Below are positions 9,011-16,779 of a DNA stretch of 49,706 nt, in pieces; within the stretch, counting starts at the first letter, position 1; every line of letters starts with the position of its first letter. The notes under the pieces are model-generated. The model was not told where the DNA came from. It was given only the letters and a program-made list of their open reading frames with translations, and searched no databases. Position numbers and translations under genes: made by a program. The stretch comes from Salinivirgaceae bacterium (GTDB lineage: Bacteria > Bacteroidota > Bacteroidia > Bacteroidales > SZUA-534): positions 1-49,706 of the forward strand of contig JAFZKK010000092.1 in assembly GCA_017551905.1 (NCBI GenBank), written 5' to 3'.

Positions 9011-9850
9011 ATGAAAATACGTTTTTGTTTGTTAGTGTTTATGGCGGTAACTACAATTGTATGTTGCAAAGAAGGAAACAACATCGTAGAAAGTGACGAT
9101 TCTATTTATGGCGATTGGAGATTAGTATCCGACATTCAATGTGTTAACACCGAAAATATTGAATGCCAACCAGAAAATGACCATTATCCAATAGTTTTGT
9201 CTTTTGTATCATCTGACCGGATATGTGGGTATCACGATGCGAATAGTTACGAAAGCACTTATCGCGTCAATGATAACCAACTTTATTTTGAAGATATATC
9301 AATTACTGATGTTATGGATAATGAATGGTATACGAATTATATTAGTGTATTGCGATACGTATATAAATATGATAATTCAAATCCTGATACTTTAAAGTTA
9401 ATTGCGGAAAATGATTCTCACACATTAGTTTTCTTGTCAAAAAACAAATTCAATACAAATGTGGACTCTATTTATTCTTACTTCTCTATGTGCGAAATAG
9501 ATTCTTTAAATATTGAAAACGCTCTGCAAGGTTCATCATGGGTGTTAATTTATGTTGAAGCAAATAACTTTAATATTGAGCATCCCATTGATATGACTAC
9601 TTTAAGTATTCTGCCAAATGATAGCATATACGGTAGGAGTGGAGATGTAAGTTATTATGGAAAATGTGTGATAGACGATAACAAAATTGGTGTATCAGCA
9701 AATTATGACAATCTTAATGTGTCATATTGCTTCGCCAATTATGTAAAAGCACTTACATCTGTAACCTCTTTTAATGTCAATAATGATTCATTAAAATTGA
9801 TGAATGACAATAATTCATCATTATTGGAATTCGTTAAAATGTTTAAATGA
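9011..9850 (+). CDS. AT-rich lipoprotein, function unknown
   Basis: A 279-residue predicted lipoprotein. The signal is MKIRFCLLVFMAVTTIVCC, with the lipobox Cys at 18 or 19. The mature part reads as two similar beta-rich halves, each opening with a W-L/V motif (GDWRLVSDIQC near 35 and GSSWVLIYVEAN near 174). Each also has an L-S/V-F-I/L-D-I-Y/C-G pattern, which is reminiscent of lipocalin-like META or DUF-type domains of Bacteroidetes lipoproteins. That is a resemblance only. The gene is clearly AT-richer than its neighbours. Confidence 0.65.
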   Translation: MKIRFCLLVFMAVTTIVCCKEGNNIVESDDSIYGDWRLVSDIQCVNTENIECQPENDHYPIVLSFVSSDRICGYHDANSYESTYRVNDNQLYFEDISITDVMDNEWYTNYISVLRYVYKYDNSNPDTLKLIAENDSHTLVFLSKNKFNTNVDSIYSYFSMCEIDSLNIENALQGSSWVLIYVEANNFNIEHPIDMTTLSILPNDSIYGRSGDVSYYGKCVIDDNKIGVSANYDNLNVSYCFANYVKALTSVTSFNVNNDSLKLMNDNNSSLLEFVKMFK

Positions 9851-10124
9851 CAAATGATTATGACTGAGAGAATTATATTTTGTTGTTGTTTAAATTATGC
9901 AACATGTTTATTCTCAGGGGGTAACAGGGCGGGAATGCCGAATGGATAAATAGTCTATATTGAATTTTTTCAAATAATAAATCAGAAATACAAAAGTATC
10001 TTCGGAAAATAATTCCTTCGGATTTTTTTGGTTGCACCTGCGGCGCTTTTAATAGCACGGAAAAAGCTTTAACGACCAATCTTTTCTTTAACCCTAACGG
10101 CGCAATTCCGGTTTGTTTACGTTT
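9851..10124. other. Gene-free stretch before the hexamer array
   Basis: Together with the adjoining array this is about 358 bp between two convergent genes. No convincing ORF or RNA gene is seen. An isolated TACTTTTG (minus strand, 9991-9998) matches the -7 consensus, but nothing downstream would be driven by it. No strong terminator hairpin was found for the lipoprotein gene. Confidence 0.5.
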
Positions 10125-10208
10125 TTTTCGTTTTCGTTATCGTCAGTGTCAGTGTTATCGTTAGTGTTTTCGTTATCGTTAGTGTTATCGTCAGCGTCAG
10201 TGTTATCG
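10125..10208. repeat. Degenerate hexanucleotide array, 14 units
   Basis: Exactly 84 bp divide into 14 in-register hexamers. The variants on the + strand are TTATCG, TCAGTG, TTAGTG, TTTTCG and TCAGCG. The array directly touches the stop codon of the hydrolase gene (10209-10211). In the minus-strand frame +1 to that gene it is fully open and would read as Asp/Asn/Thr/Glu-rich residues up to a stop at 10094. Confidence 0.9.
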
Positions 10209-10988
10209 TTATTTTATCTCAAACTCATCAGCATCAAGAATAGCGGGGAATTTCTCACGGAAGGCGTTCAACTTGGTGAGTGAGATGGTGGTTTGTCCAA
10301 TGCCGGTTTGGCCTTCAGGCAGGCGGCTCATAACGTTTCCATAGATGTCGATTACAGTGCTGCCGCCGGAGTAGGCAATGTCGAGCCCATCGGTGCCAAC
10401 ACGGTTTACACCCACAGTATAGCATTGATTCTCAATGGAGCGGGCACGGAGCAACGGCTCAAAAACATTGTGGCGCGCTGTTGGCCAGTTGGCAACGCAT
10501 ACAAGCAGGTCGTAGCTGTTGCCGGTGTTGCGCAACCAGACGGGGAAGCGCAGGTCGTAGCAGACAATGGGGCGGATGCTCCAACCTCGGTATTCAAAAA
10601 TCTTTATTTCGGAGCCGGGTGTCAGGCTGTCGTTCTCAAATCCCATGCGGAACAAGTGCCGCTTGTCGTATTTGTCGATGCGGCCGTCGGGGTAGGCGAT
10701 GAGCATTCGATTGTAGTAGAGCCCGCTGTCGGCAATGAGCAGACTGCCCATTATGGCGGCGTTTTTGGTGGCAGCTGTCTGTTGCATCCATTTCACAGCC
10801 GGTCCGTCCATTGGTTGCGCGGTGCCTTCAATCTGGTTTGTGAAGCCGGTTGCGAACATTTCGGGCAGAACAATAAGGTCGGCGCCGTTGGTGTTGGCCA
10901 GCATTTGGCTGTACATGGCTAAGTTGCCGATGATTTTATGCCACTTGATGTCGGGTTGGACGTAGGCAATGTTGAGCAGGTCGGTCAT
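10209..10988 (-). CDS. Carbon-nitrogen hydrolase, omega-amidase/YafV-like
   Basis: A 259-residue cytosolic nitrilase-superfamily enzyme. The catalytic triad is visible: Glu in LPEMFATGF (about 42-50), Lys in DKRHLFRMG (about 108-116) and Cys in IVCYDLRFPVWLRN (about 138-151). This matches the omega-amidase type (Nit2/YafV), which hydrolyses alpha-ketoglutaramate or alpha-ketosuccinamate, clearing side products of glutamine transamination. It starts with an ATGA overlap on the stop of the acyltransferase gene, so it is the last gene of that cluster. A hexamer array begins right after its stop codon. Confidence 0.88.
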   Translation of the reverse strand: MTDLLNIAYVQPDIKWHKIIGNLAMYSQMLANTNGADLIVLPEMFATGFTNQIEGTAQPMDGPAVKWMQQTAATKNAAIMGSLLIADSGLYYNRMLIAYPDGRIDKYDKRHLFRMGFENDSLTPGSEIKIFEYRGWSIRPIVCYDLRFPVWLRNTGNSYDLLVCVANWPTARHNVFEPLLRARSIENQCYTVGVNRVGTDGLDIAYSGGSTVIDIYGNVMSRLPEGQTGIGQTTISLTKLNAFREKFPAILDADEFEIK

Positions 10989-11545
10989 AGGCGGATGCTG
11001 TCCAATGAGAAGTTCTCGGGGTGTTTGGCGGTCGGGTTCAGTCGTACATAGTAGTCGTGAATGTAAGCCATATCTTTCTCAATATCACCCGATAACACAT
11101 AGCGCTCGCCAAAACCGACAGTTTTGTCCTTGTAGCTCAAAAATCCTAAATAGACAGGCACATTTGCCTGTTTTGCAATAAAATAGAAGCCTCGTTTGAG
11201 TTTGTTGGTGCGTTTGCGGGTGCCTTCGGGCGTTATGCAGACGCTGAACCGTTCGTTTTTATTGAAGTATTCCAAAACCTGTTCAACCATGCCGGCCGAG
11301 TGGCTGCGGTTGATTGGGCGCGCGCCTAACGCCTTGAGCAACAGTCCCAACGGGAAGAAAAACATCTCTTTCTTGATGAAAACCACTGGGCGTTCGCCGG
11401 CGCTTGCAAAGGTTATCTTGCCCCAAACAAAATCCCACATGCTTGTGTGCGGCAGCGATATAACCACATATTTTTTGTCGGTGGGGAAGTTGCCAACAAC
11501 TGTCCATCTGAAAAGTTTGAGTACCAGTGCGTTAAATCGTTTCAT
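10985..11545 (-). CDS. PlsC-like lysophospholipid acyltransferase
   Basis: A 186-residue protein taken from ATG 11545 (MKRFNALVLKLFRW). A longer frame to 11584 would overlap the previous gene by 23 nt and adds no conserved sequence. The acyltransferase HX4D motif is PHTSMWDF (about residues 32-39). The second block is ITPEGTRKRTNKLKRGFYFIA (about 108-128), followed by the conserved VPVYLGFL. Proteins of this short type acylate lysophospholipids or related membrane lipids. It has no signal peptide and is probably peripheral to the inner membrane. It overlaps the downstream hydrolase gene by 4 nt. Confidence 0.8.
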   Translation of the reverse strand: MKRFNALVLKLFRWTVVGNFPTDKKYVVISLPHTSMWDFVWGKITFASAGERPVVFIKKEMFFFPLGLLLKALGARPINRSHSAGMVEQVLEYFNKNERFSVCITPEGTRKRTNKLKRGFYFIAKQANVPVYLGFLSYKDKTVGFGERYVLSGDIEKDMAYIHDYYVRLNPTAKHPENFSLDSIRL

Positions 11546-11561
11546 CTTTTTTGCGGCACCA

Positions 11562-12050
11562 TTAGTGTTTATACAGAATACCAATAGTTTGCACCAAAGT
11601 ATCGTTCTGAACCAGCAGTTGGGGAATGGTGTCGGTGTACGACAGCATCAGTTCTATTTCACTTAAAGTATTGATGCACATTATTATGGAATCGTTTTGT
11701 GTCGGATTCAGAATAATGCTGTCTTCGTTTTGTGTGAAGCGCCAGGTGCCTTTGTGCGGAAATTTGAAAATCTGCGTGTTGTTCTCGCACAGATTCTCGC
11801 CAAGAGTTATCTCGTACTGTCCGTTTCCAAGAATCTCTATTTGGTCATCTTTCAGACACTCAGGGCAGGCGGCAAGGTCGAAAACATTGGTATACGACAC
11901 ATTACCATTTGCGTCGGGAAGGTTTATGAATATGCCGTTCAGGTTCCATTTGCCTGTCGCCAGCATGTTGATGTTCGATTCGGGACTTTCGTCGCTACTG
12001 CAAGACGCAAACAAACAAGCGGTTACAGCAAGTGTTAACAATTTCTTCAT
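11562..12050 (-). CDS. Small lipoprotein
   Basis: A 162-residue predicted lipoprotein. The signal is MKKLLTLAVTACLFASC, with lipobox Cys17 followed by SSDES. The mature part has the lipocalin-like order seen in many Bacteroidetes lipoproteins: TGKWNLNGIFIN near the start, GNGQYEITLGEN in the middle, and KGTWRFTQNEDSIILNPTQ. This suggests a small beta-barrel, and the ligand is unknown. Its ATG shares one base with the stop codon of the upstream lipoprotein gene (TAATG), so the two are coupled. Confidence 0.75.
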   Translation of the reverse strand: MKKLLTLAVTACLFASCSSDESPESNINMLATGKWNLNGIFINLPDANGNVSYTNVFDLAACPECLKDDQIEILGNGQYEITLGENLCENNTQIFKFPHKGTWRFTQNEDSIILNPTQNDSIIMCINTLSEIELMLSYTDTIPQLLVQNDTLVQTIGILYKH

Positions 12051-12967
12051 TAGTTAATGATAGATGAGCGTGGTTTTCCGTTTTTGAATGTCTCAATCAA
12101 GATTGCCTGTTGCACAACATCGTCGTAGGTCAGGTTCCAGTTGTTGTTGTTAAGCAGTTTCTTGTACGAGTCGTCGCCAATGTATTTGCTGCGTGTCAGG
12201 TCGATGCGGACGCCGTTGGTTGCCCAGCGGTAGAACTCAAACTCGTAGTTGCTGTCTTCCGACCATTGACGCATCGGGCGATATTCTGGCGTGCTGCCGA
12301 GCTTCTCGGTAACCACGTTTATTATCTCTTTTATCTGATAGTCTTCAATCTTTTTGCGCTCAATTGAGAAGATGTGGTTGTAGCCGATAATTTTGAAACC
12401 GATGTTCTTCACGTCGGCATACTGGCAGTCTTCGATTGAGTAGGAGGGATAGTTGTAAACGCCTACGGTCTTCAGCAGCGAACGGTCAATCTGGTCGCCA
12501 ATGGTGAAGTCCGAAATCAGGAATTTGATAGGCTTGAAGTTGTTGGTTTCCTCCACTTCGATGTTTTTCTTGCTCGACAGAATCATTGGGAACGGCTCGG
12601 CGTAGATTATCAGTTTCGGCCGCTTGTTGATGTATTTTATGTCATAGCGTACTGTGTCGATGTCGAGTTCGCAACCAACGATGTGGAATGCGTTTTTGGC
12701 GTCGTATGAGCCTGTCGGTTTATAGCGGCTCAGAATCATTGTCGAGTCGGTGAGGCGCAACGGAATCAGTGTCGGTTGCATAAATTGCTCAAGCACAGTG
12801 TCATACTTGGCGTACGAGAACGCCGAATCGTTGTGTATTACAAGTGTGGTGTCAAGATACCAATCGTTGTTGGTAAACGCATCGATGTTTTTTGTCTGTT
12901 TTTGGCACGATGTCGCTATTAGTGATATCGCCAAAAGAGCTGTGATTCTGATACTTGCCCGTTTCAT
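12050..12967 (-). CDS. Lipoprotein, function unknown
   Basis: A 305-residue predicted lipoprotein. The signal is MKRASIRITALLAISLIATSC, with lipobox Cys21. The first half has a lipocalin-like start (NDWYLDTTLVIHNDSAF). The second half (about 150-300) contains a helix-strand region with W-S-ED-NYEFEFYRWATNGVRIDLTRSKY; I do not recognise it. It lies 11 nt downstream of the large repeat protein and is coupled to the next lipoprotein by TAATG, so it probably belongs to one transcript with them. Confidence 0.7.
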   Translation of the reverse strand: MKRASIRITALLAISLIATSCQKQTKNIDAFTNNDWYLDTTLVIHNDSAFSYAKYDTVLEQFMQPTLIPLRLTDSTMILSRYKPTGSYDAKNAFHIVGCELDIDTVRYDIKYINKRPKLIIYAEPFPMILSSKKNIEVEETNNFKPIKFLISDFTIGDQIDRSLLKTVGVYNYPSYSIEDCQYADVKNIGFKIIGYNHIFSIERKKIEDYQIKEIINVVTEKLGSTPEYRPMRQWSEDSNYEFEFYRWATNGVRIDLTRSKYIGDDSYKKLLNNNNWNLTYDDVVQQAILIETFKNGKPRSSIIN

Positions 12968-12978
12968 GATATTAAGTG

Positions 12979-15900
12979 TTATTTAGTTTCTTTAAAGAAT
13001 GCCTGCGACGATATGTTTCGACCGTCTTTGAAGTAGAATGTTCCGTATGAGTATTTTGCTTCGATGTACTCATGCGCAATGCCGCCACGGTTCACAATCA
13101 CGCGGCGAATTTTCTTGTTTGGTTTGTCGTAGTTTTCGGTTGTGATGCCTTCCGGATATTGCTTTGCAAGGTCGTTGAGGAACTTCTCGTTACGTTGCGA
13201 TATCTGTGCGTCGGCATCGAAGTTTTTCTTGTTGTACGAGTCTTGTGCGGCGGCTAGTTCCTCTTTGCGTTTGCGCTCAGCCTCGGCGTCGGCCAGAGCC
13301 TTGTTCTCCTTCAGACGTTGCTCGCAAAGCTCAATCTGGGTTTTCGGATATTTTTCCTCGGGTTTTATTGCCGAAGCCGATTTATACAGGCCGATAGCCG
13401 ACGAATAGTCTTTAGCCTTGAATGCGTTATCGGCTTGAGTTATAGCGTTTTTGTAGTCGGCATCAACTTTGGCTTTGGCCTCTTGCTCATGCTCAGTCTT
13501 GATGTTGGCGCTTATCTGTGCAAGCTGCTGGTCGGGGTAGGTCTCGTCGGGTTTGGCGGCCTTTGCGGCATTGTAAAGCTCGACGGCCTTGTCGTAGTTA
13601 TGCGAGTTGAATGCGCGGTCGGCCTCGGCAATCTTTGCCTTGTAGGTGCGCAGCTGGTTTTCTTGTTCAGCCTTGAGTTTGGCGGCCTCGGCAAGCAGCA
13701 CGTCAATCTGCTGGATGCGGCTTTGCGGGTGTGTCTCGTTAGGCATTATGCCAAGCGCCTGCTGATAGATAGGTTTGGCCTCGGCGTAACTCTTTTGGTT
13801 GAACAGGTTGTCGGCCTGGCTTATCAGCTGGGTGTATTGCTGCTGCTTTTGATTCTCGGCAGCGATAATCGATTGTGCCTCAGTTATTTTATCCTTCGGA
13901 TACTTCTCGTCTGGTTTCACTGTCAAAGCCTGGTTGTAGGCTGTGATGGCCTCGGTGTATTTCTTCTGCGCGAACAGCCCGTCGCCGTTTGAAATGGCTT
14001 GTGAGTACTGACGCTCAACATCGGCCATTTTAGCAAGTAGGTTGTCGATAGCAACAATCTGCTGTTTCGGGTACATTTCTGCCGGTTTCAAAGCCGATGC
14101 CTGTTCGTAGTTCGATTTTGCTTGCGCATAGTTCTTGGCTTTATATTGCTCGTCGGCCTGGCTTATCAGGCTCTTATACTGCTCGTCGTTTTTGGCTTGC
14201 TGCTCAGCTTCAACCTTCTGTGCCGCCATTATTCGGTCGATTTCGGCGATGCGGTCTTTTGGATATTGCTCATCGGGTTTCAAGGCCGAAGCGTTGGTGT
14301 AGCTGTTGCGAGAGTCTTTGTACTTCTCGGAGTTGAACAGGTCGTCGGCATACGAAATCAGGTTCAAGTATTTGGCGTCCAATGCTTTCTGTTGGTCGAG
14401 CAACTTGTCTATCTCAGCAATTTTCTGCTTCGGATACGTCTCTTTTGCTTTTATCGCAAGTGCCTGATTGTAAGCTGATTTGGCATCTTCGTATTTCTTC
14501 AGGTTCAGAAGACTGTCGGCGCGGCGCACATAATCATTATATGCGTTGCTTGTGGCCTGTTCCTGCTCGGCCGCACTGCGCAGAGCCAGCAACTTGCTGT
14601 CAATCTCGGCGATGCGGTCTTTCGGATACTGCTCATCGGGGAATATGGCCAAAGCCTCCTGGTAGCCGCTTTTGGCATCTTCCCATTTCGACGATTTGAA
14701 CAGTTTGTCGGCTTTGGCTATTGCGGCGTTGTAGGCGTTCTTATTGGCGGCCACTTGTGCCAGGATGTTGTCAATCTCAGCTATTTTCTGCTTTGGATAA
14801 GCCTCGTTGGGTTTTATTGTCAGCGCCTGCTGATAGTTCGATTTAGCCGATGCGTAGTCTTTTCCGTTGAACGAATTGTCGGCCACGGTTATGAATCCGT
14901 TGTATTTGTCCTCGTTGGCTTTGTTTGCCGCCAGCATCTTGTCAATGGCACTGATGCGGGTGGGAGGGTAGGCCTCAGCCGGTTTTATCTCGTTGGCTTT
15001 CATATACATGGTGCGTGCCTCGGCAAATTTGCTCTGGTTATACAGATTGTCGGCTTGCGTAACGGCGTCGCGGTAGGCTTTCTCAATGGCCTCCTTGTTG
15101 GCGGCATCTGCGTTTTTGGCGGCAATTAGTGCGTCAAGTTCGGCAATCTTGTCTTTAGGGTATTGCTCCTCAGGTTTTATCCCCGATGCCTCGACATATT
15201 TGGTAAGCGCCTGCTCGTAGGCTTTCGCCTGATAGTTCTTGTCAGCTTGCTCAATGGCGTCGCGGTAGGCTTTCTCTTTAGCCAGCAACGCAGCGTTGGC
15301 GTCATTCATTTCGCTCAGTATCTCGTCTATCTTAAATAGCTGGTTTTTAGGATATTGGTCGTCTTTATAAGTGAGCGCGCGCTTATAATATATTTGTGCG
15401 TTGGTGTATTGCTGCGTGTTGAAGGCGTTGTCGGCAATGGCGATGTTCTTCTGATAGTTTTTCTCGTTGTTCTGGTTCTTTGATAGTATTCGTTTTATGG
15501 CCATAATCTGGTCTTCGGGGTATGACTGGTACGGGTCGACGCTGCTGGCCTTCTCATACAACTCCACGGCTTCCTCGTAGTTGGCCTGGCCGAACTGATT
15601 GTCGGCCTGCTCAATAAGCCGGTCGTACGTCTCGGCGCGCTTCTGGTCATAGTCTTTCATCATAGCCTTGATGCGTTTCTGCATCTCGGTAGTGTAAGCC
15701 GCGTCGTAGTCGAAATCGCCAACTTTCTCAACAAATTTGATTTTGCCGATAGGACTGTCGAAGATTGATGCGTCGAAGCCGTCGACCTCGGGCAGAAGCT
15801 CAATGCTGAACTTGTAGTTGTAAACCGATACGTCCTCCACTTGAACATTGGTGTTGAACTCAAGTTTCTTGTTGTAGTAGCCTTGGCGCACGAACTCCAG

Positions 15901-16143
15901 CACCACCTGTTTGTTCAAATCGACATTGAAAGCGAACTTGCCGGTCTTGTCGGCGTCGTATATTTTATCGAGCGAACCGTCAATATACACCTTGACTTTT
16001 GATATGGCGAAGTTCTCGCGCTCTACTTTTACGGTTCCCCGCAGAGCCAGATAACCTGATACTTTCTGTGCCGATACTGTTGAAACTGAGCTTATTAAGA
16101 ATAAAGCGGATAGTATTGATGCAATAACTCTTTTCGATTTCAT
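12979..16143 (-). CDS. Exported protein with 13 TPR-like repeats
   Basis: A 1054-residue protein starting MKSKRVIASILSALF. The frame runs 11 codons further upstream, but the signal peptide (cleavage after VSA-Q, about residue 25) fixes this start. Residues 28-115 form a PEGA or carboxypeptidase-regulatory-like beta domain (YLALRGTVKVERENFAISKVKVYIDG). Residues about 165-960 hold 13 repeats of 60-77 residues. Each has the pattern Y-x3-I-x2-AD-x2-F...Y-x2-A-x3-Y-x2-A-x3-KP-E-x-YPK-x2-I-x-EID, that is, a TPR-like pair plus a YPK-IAEID linker helix. The C-terminus (about 985-1054) is a conserved end module finishing YGTFYFKDGRNISSQAFF. Proteins of this build occur across Bacteroidetes; their role is not known. 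A scaffold in the periplasm or at the outer membrane is likely. Confidence 0.8.
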   Translation of the reverse strand: MKSKRVIASILSALFLISSVSTVSAQKVSGYLALRGTVKVERENFAISKVKVYIDGSLDKIYDADKTGKFAFNVDLNKQVVLEFVRQGYYNKKLEFNTNVQVEDVSVYNYKFSIELLPEVDGFDASIFDSPIGKIKFVEKVGDFDYDAAYTTEMQKRIKAMMKDYDQKRAETYDRLIEQADNQFGQANYEEAVELYEKASSVDPYQSYPEDQIMAIKRILSKNQNNEKNYQKNIAIADNAFNTQQYTNAQIYYKRALTYKDDQYPKNQLFKIDEILSEMNDANAALLAKEKAYRDAIEQADKNYQAKAYEQALTKYVEASGIKPEEQYPKDKIAELDALIAAKNADAANKEAIEKAYRDAVTQADNLYNQSKFAEARTMYMKANEIKPAEAYPPTRISAIDKMLAANKANEDKYNGFITVADNSFNGKDYASAKSNYQQALTIKPNEAYPKQKIAEIDNILAQVAANKNAYNAAIAKADKLFKSSKWEDAKSGYQEALAIFPDEQYPKDRIAEIDSKLLALRSAAEQEQATSNAYNDYVRRADSLLNLKKYEDAKSAYNQALAIKAKETYPKQKIAEIDKLLDQQKALDAKYLNLISYADDLFNSEKYKDSRNSYTNASALKPDEQYPKDRIAEIDRIMAAQKVEAEQQAKNDEQYKSLISQADEQYKAKNYAQAKSNYEQASALKPAEMYPKQQIVAIDNLLAKMADVERQYSQAISNGDGLFAQKKYTEAITAYNQALTVKPDEKYPKDKITEAQSIIAAENQKQQQYTQLISQADNLFNQKSYAEAKPIYQQALGIMPNETHPQSRIQQIDVLLAEAAKLKAEQENQLRTYKAKIAEADRAFNSHNYDKAVELYNAAKAAKPDETYPDQQLAQISANIKTEHEQEAKAKVDADYKNAITQADNAFKAKDYSSAIGLYKSASAIKPEEKYPKTQIELCEQRLKENKALADAEAERKRKEELAAAQDSYNKKNFDADAQISQRNEKFLNDLAKQYPEGITTENYDKPNKKIRRVIVNRGGIAHEYIEAKYSYGTFYFKDGRNISSQAFFKETK

Positions 16144-16228
16144 TTTATGTGTGCTTAAAACGTGGCAATATAGCAAAATAATAGTTATTGAGCATCTGTA
16201 AATTTCCTTTGAAACTATTTCGATTTTT

Positions 16229-16262
16229 TTTGGTGATTTCTGATTTTTTAATATTATATTTA
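16229..16262 (+). promoter_or_regulatory. Possible promoter of the small coiled-coil gene
   Basis: TTTG at 16229-16232, a 22-nt spacer and TATATTTA at 16255-16262 (one mismatch to TAnnTTTG). The start of transcription would be about 55 nt before the ATG at 16323. Confidence 0.35.
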
Positions 16263-16322
16263 GACGTCGGATTTATTAGAAAACGACATTGAATTATTGT
16301 TGAACTTTTAAATTTTTGAGTT

Positions 16323-16556
16323 ATGAAAACGGCAGAAGACAAACAGAGGAGCAAAGAATCGTTGGAGATTGCTGAGCGCAAATTGCACAAGTCGCAGATG
16401 AAAGCAAGTAAACTCGAAAAGAAATTGCGTAAGATTAAAAAGAACAACGGCAGCGATGAGGCCATTAGAGAGATGAAAGGAGAGTTGGAGGAGATATTCG
16501 TAAAGATGCATCAACGCTATAAAAAAGTTGAAAAGAGCAAAAAATCAGCAGCATAG
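16323..16556 (+). CDS. Small basic coiled-coil protein, unknown
   Basis: A 77-residue, Lys-rich, almost entirely helical protein. It has a heptad pattern from about residue 10 to 70 (LEIAERKLHKSQMKASKLEKKLRKIKKN...). It has no signal peptide and no membrane segment. The gene stands alone between divergent and convergent neighbours, with its own promoter candidate upstream and a strong terminator 19 nt after the stop, which supports it being real. Function not recognised; the charge would fit nucleic-acid or ribosome association. Confidence 0.6.
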   Translation: MKTAEDKQRSKESLEIAERKLHKSQMKASKLEKKLRKIKKNNGSDEAIREMKGELEEIFVKMHQRYKKVEKSKKSAA

Positions 16557-16574
16557 CAACAATTTGCCAAAAAG

Positions 16575-16597
16575 AAGCGCCGTGAGGCGCTTTTTTT
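16575..16597 (+). terminator. Terminator of the small coiled-coil gene
   Basis: A GC-rich 6-bp stem AGCGCC/GGCGCT with a GTGA loop, followed by seven Ts. Confidence 0.85.
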
Positions 16598-16641
16598 ATG
16601 TAATGCCGAAATGAAATCTTTGTTGGTGGCTGTGTATGGGT

Positions 16642-16681
16642 AAAAAAAGAACGGGCTGAACCATCACGGCTGAGCCCGTTC
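16642..16681 (-). terminator. Terminator of the GH3/serine hydrolase gene
   Basis: A perfect 9-bp stem, GAACGGGCT (16649-16657) with AGCCCGTTC (16673-16681) and a 15-nt loop. On the minus strand it is followed by seven Ts (16648-16642). It lies about 100 nt past the gene's stop. Confidence 0.75.
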
Positions 16682-16779
16682 GAACTTCTTTCTTTTATTA
16701 GCTTTAATTATCACTACAAATATAAGAGATTGCTTGGTATATTCCAAATGATTTTTCGGAGAATTTAATTTGTTTATGT

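Noticed and set aside
9873..10079. 68-residue minus-strand ORF between the lipoprotein and the hexamer array
   Set aside because: No domain, no upstream neighbour in operon arrangement, and poor coding character.
10125..10208. Hexamer array as a CRISPR or replication origin iteron set
   Set aside because: No constant repeat with spacers, no DnaA-box-like words, and no neighbouring replication or cas gene.
12979..16143. CRISPR-like or satellite DNA in the region of regular repeats
   Set aside because: The periodicity is at protein level (13 TPR-like units of 60-77 residues); DNA units diverge and there are no spacers.
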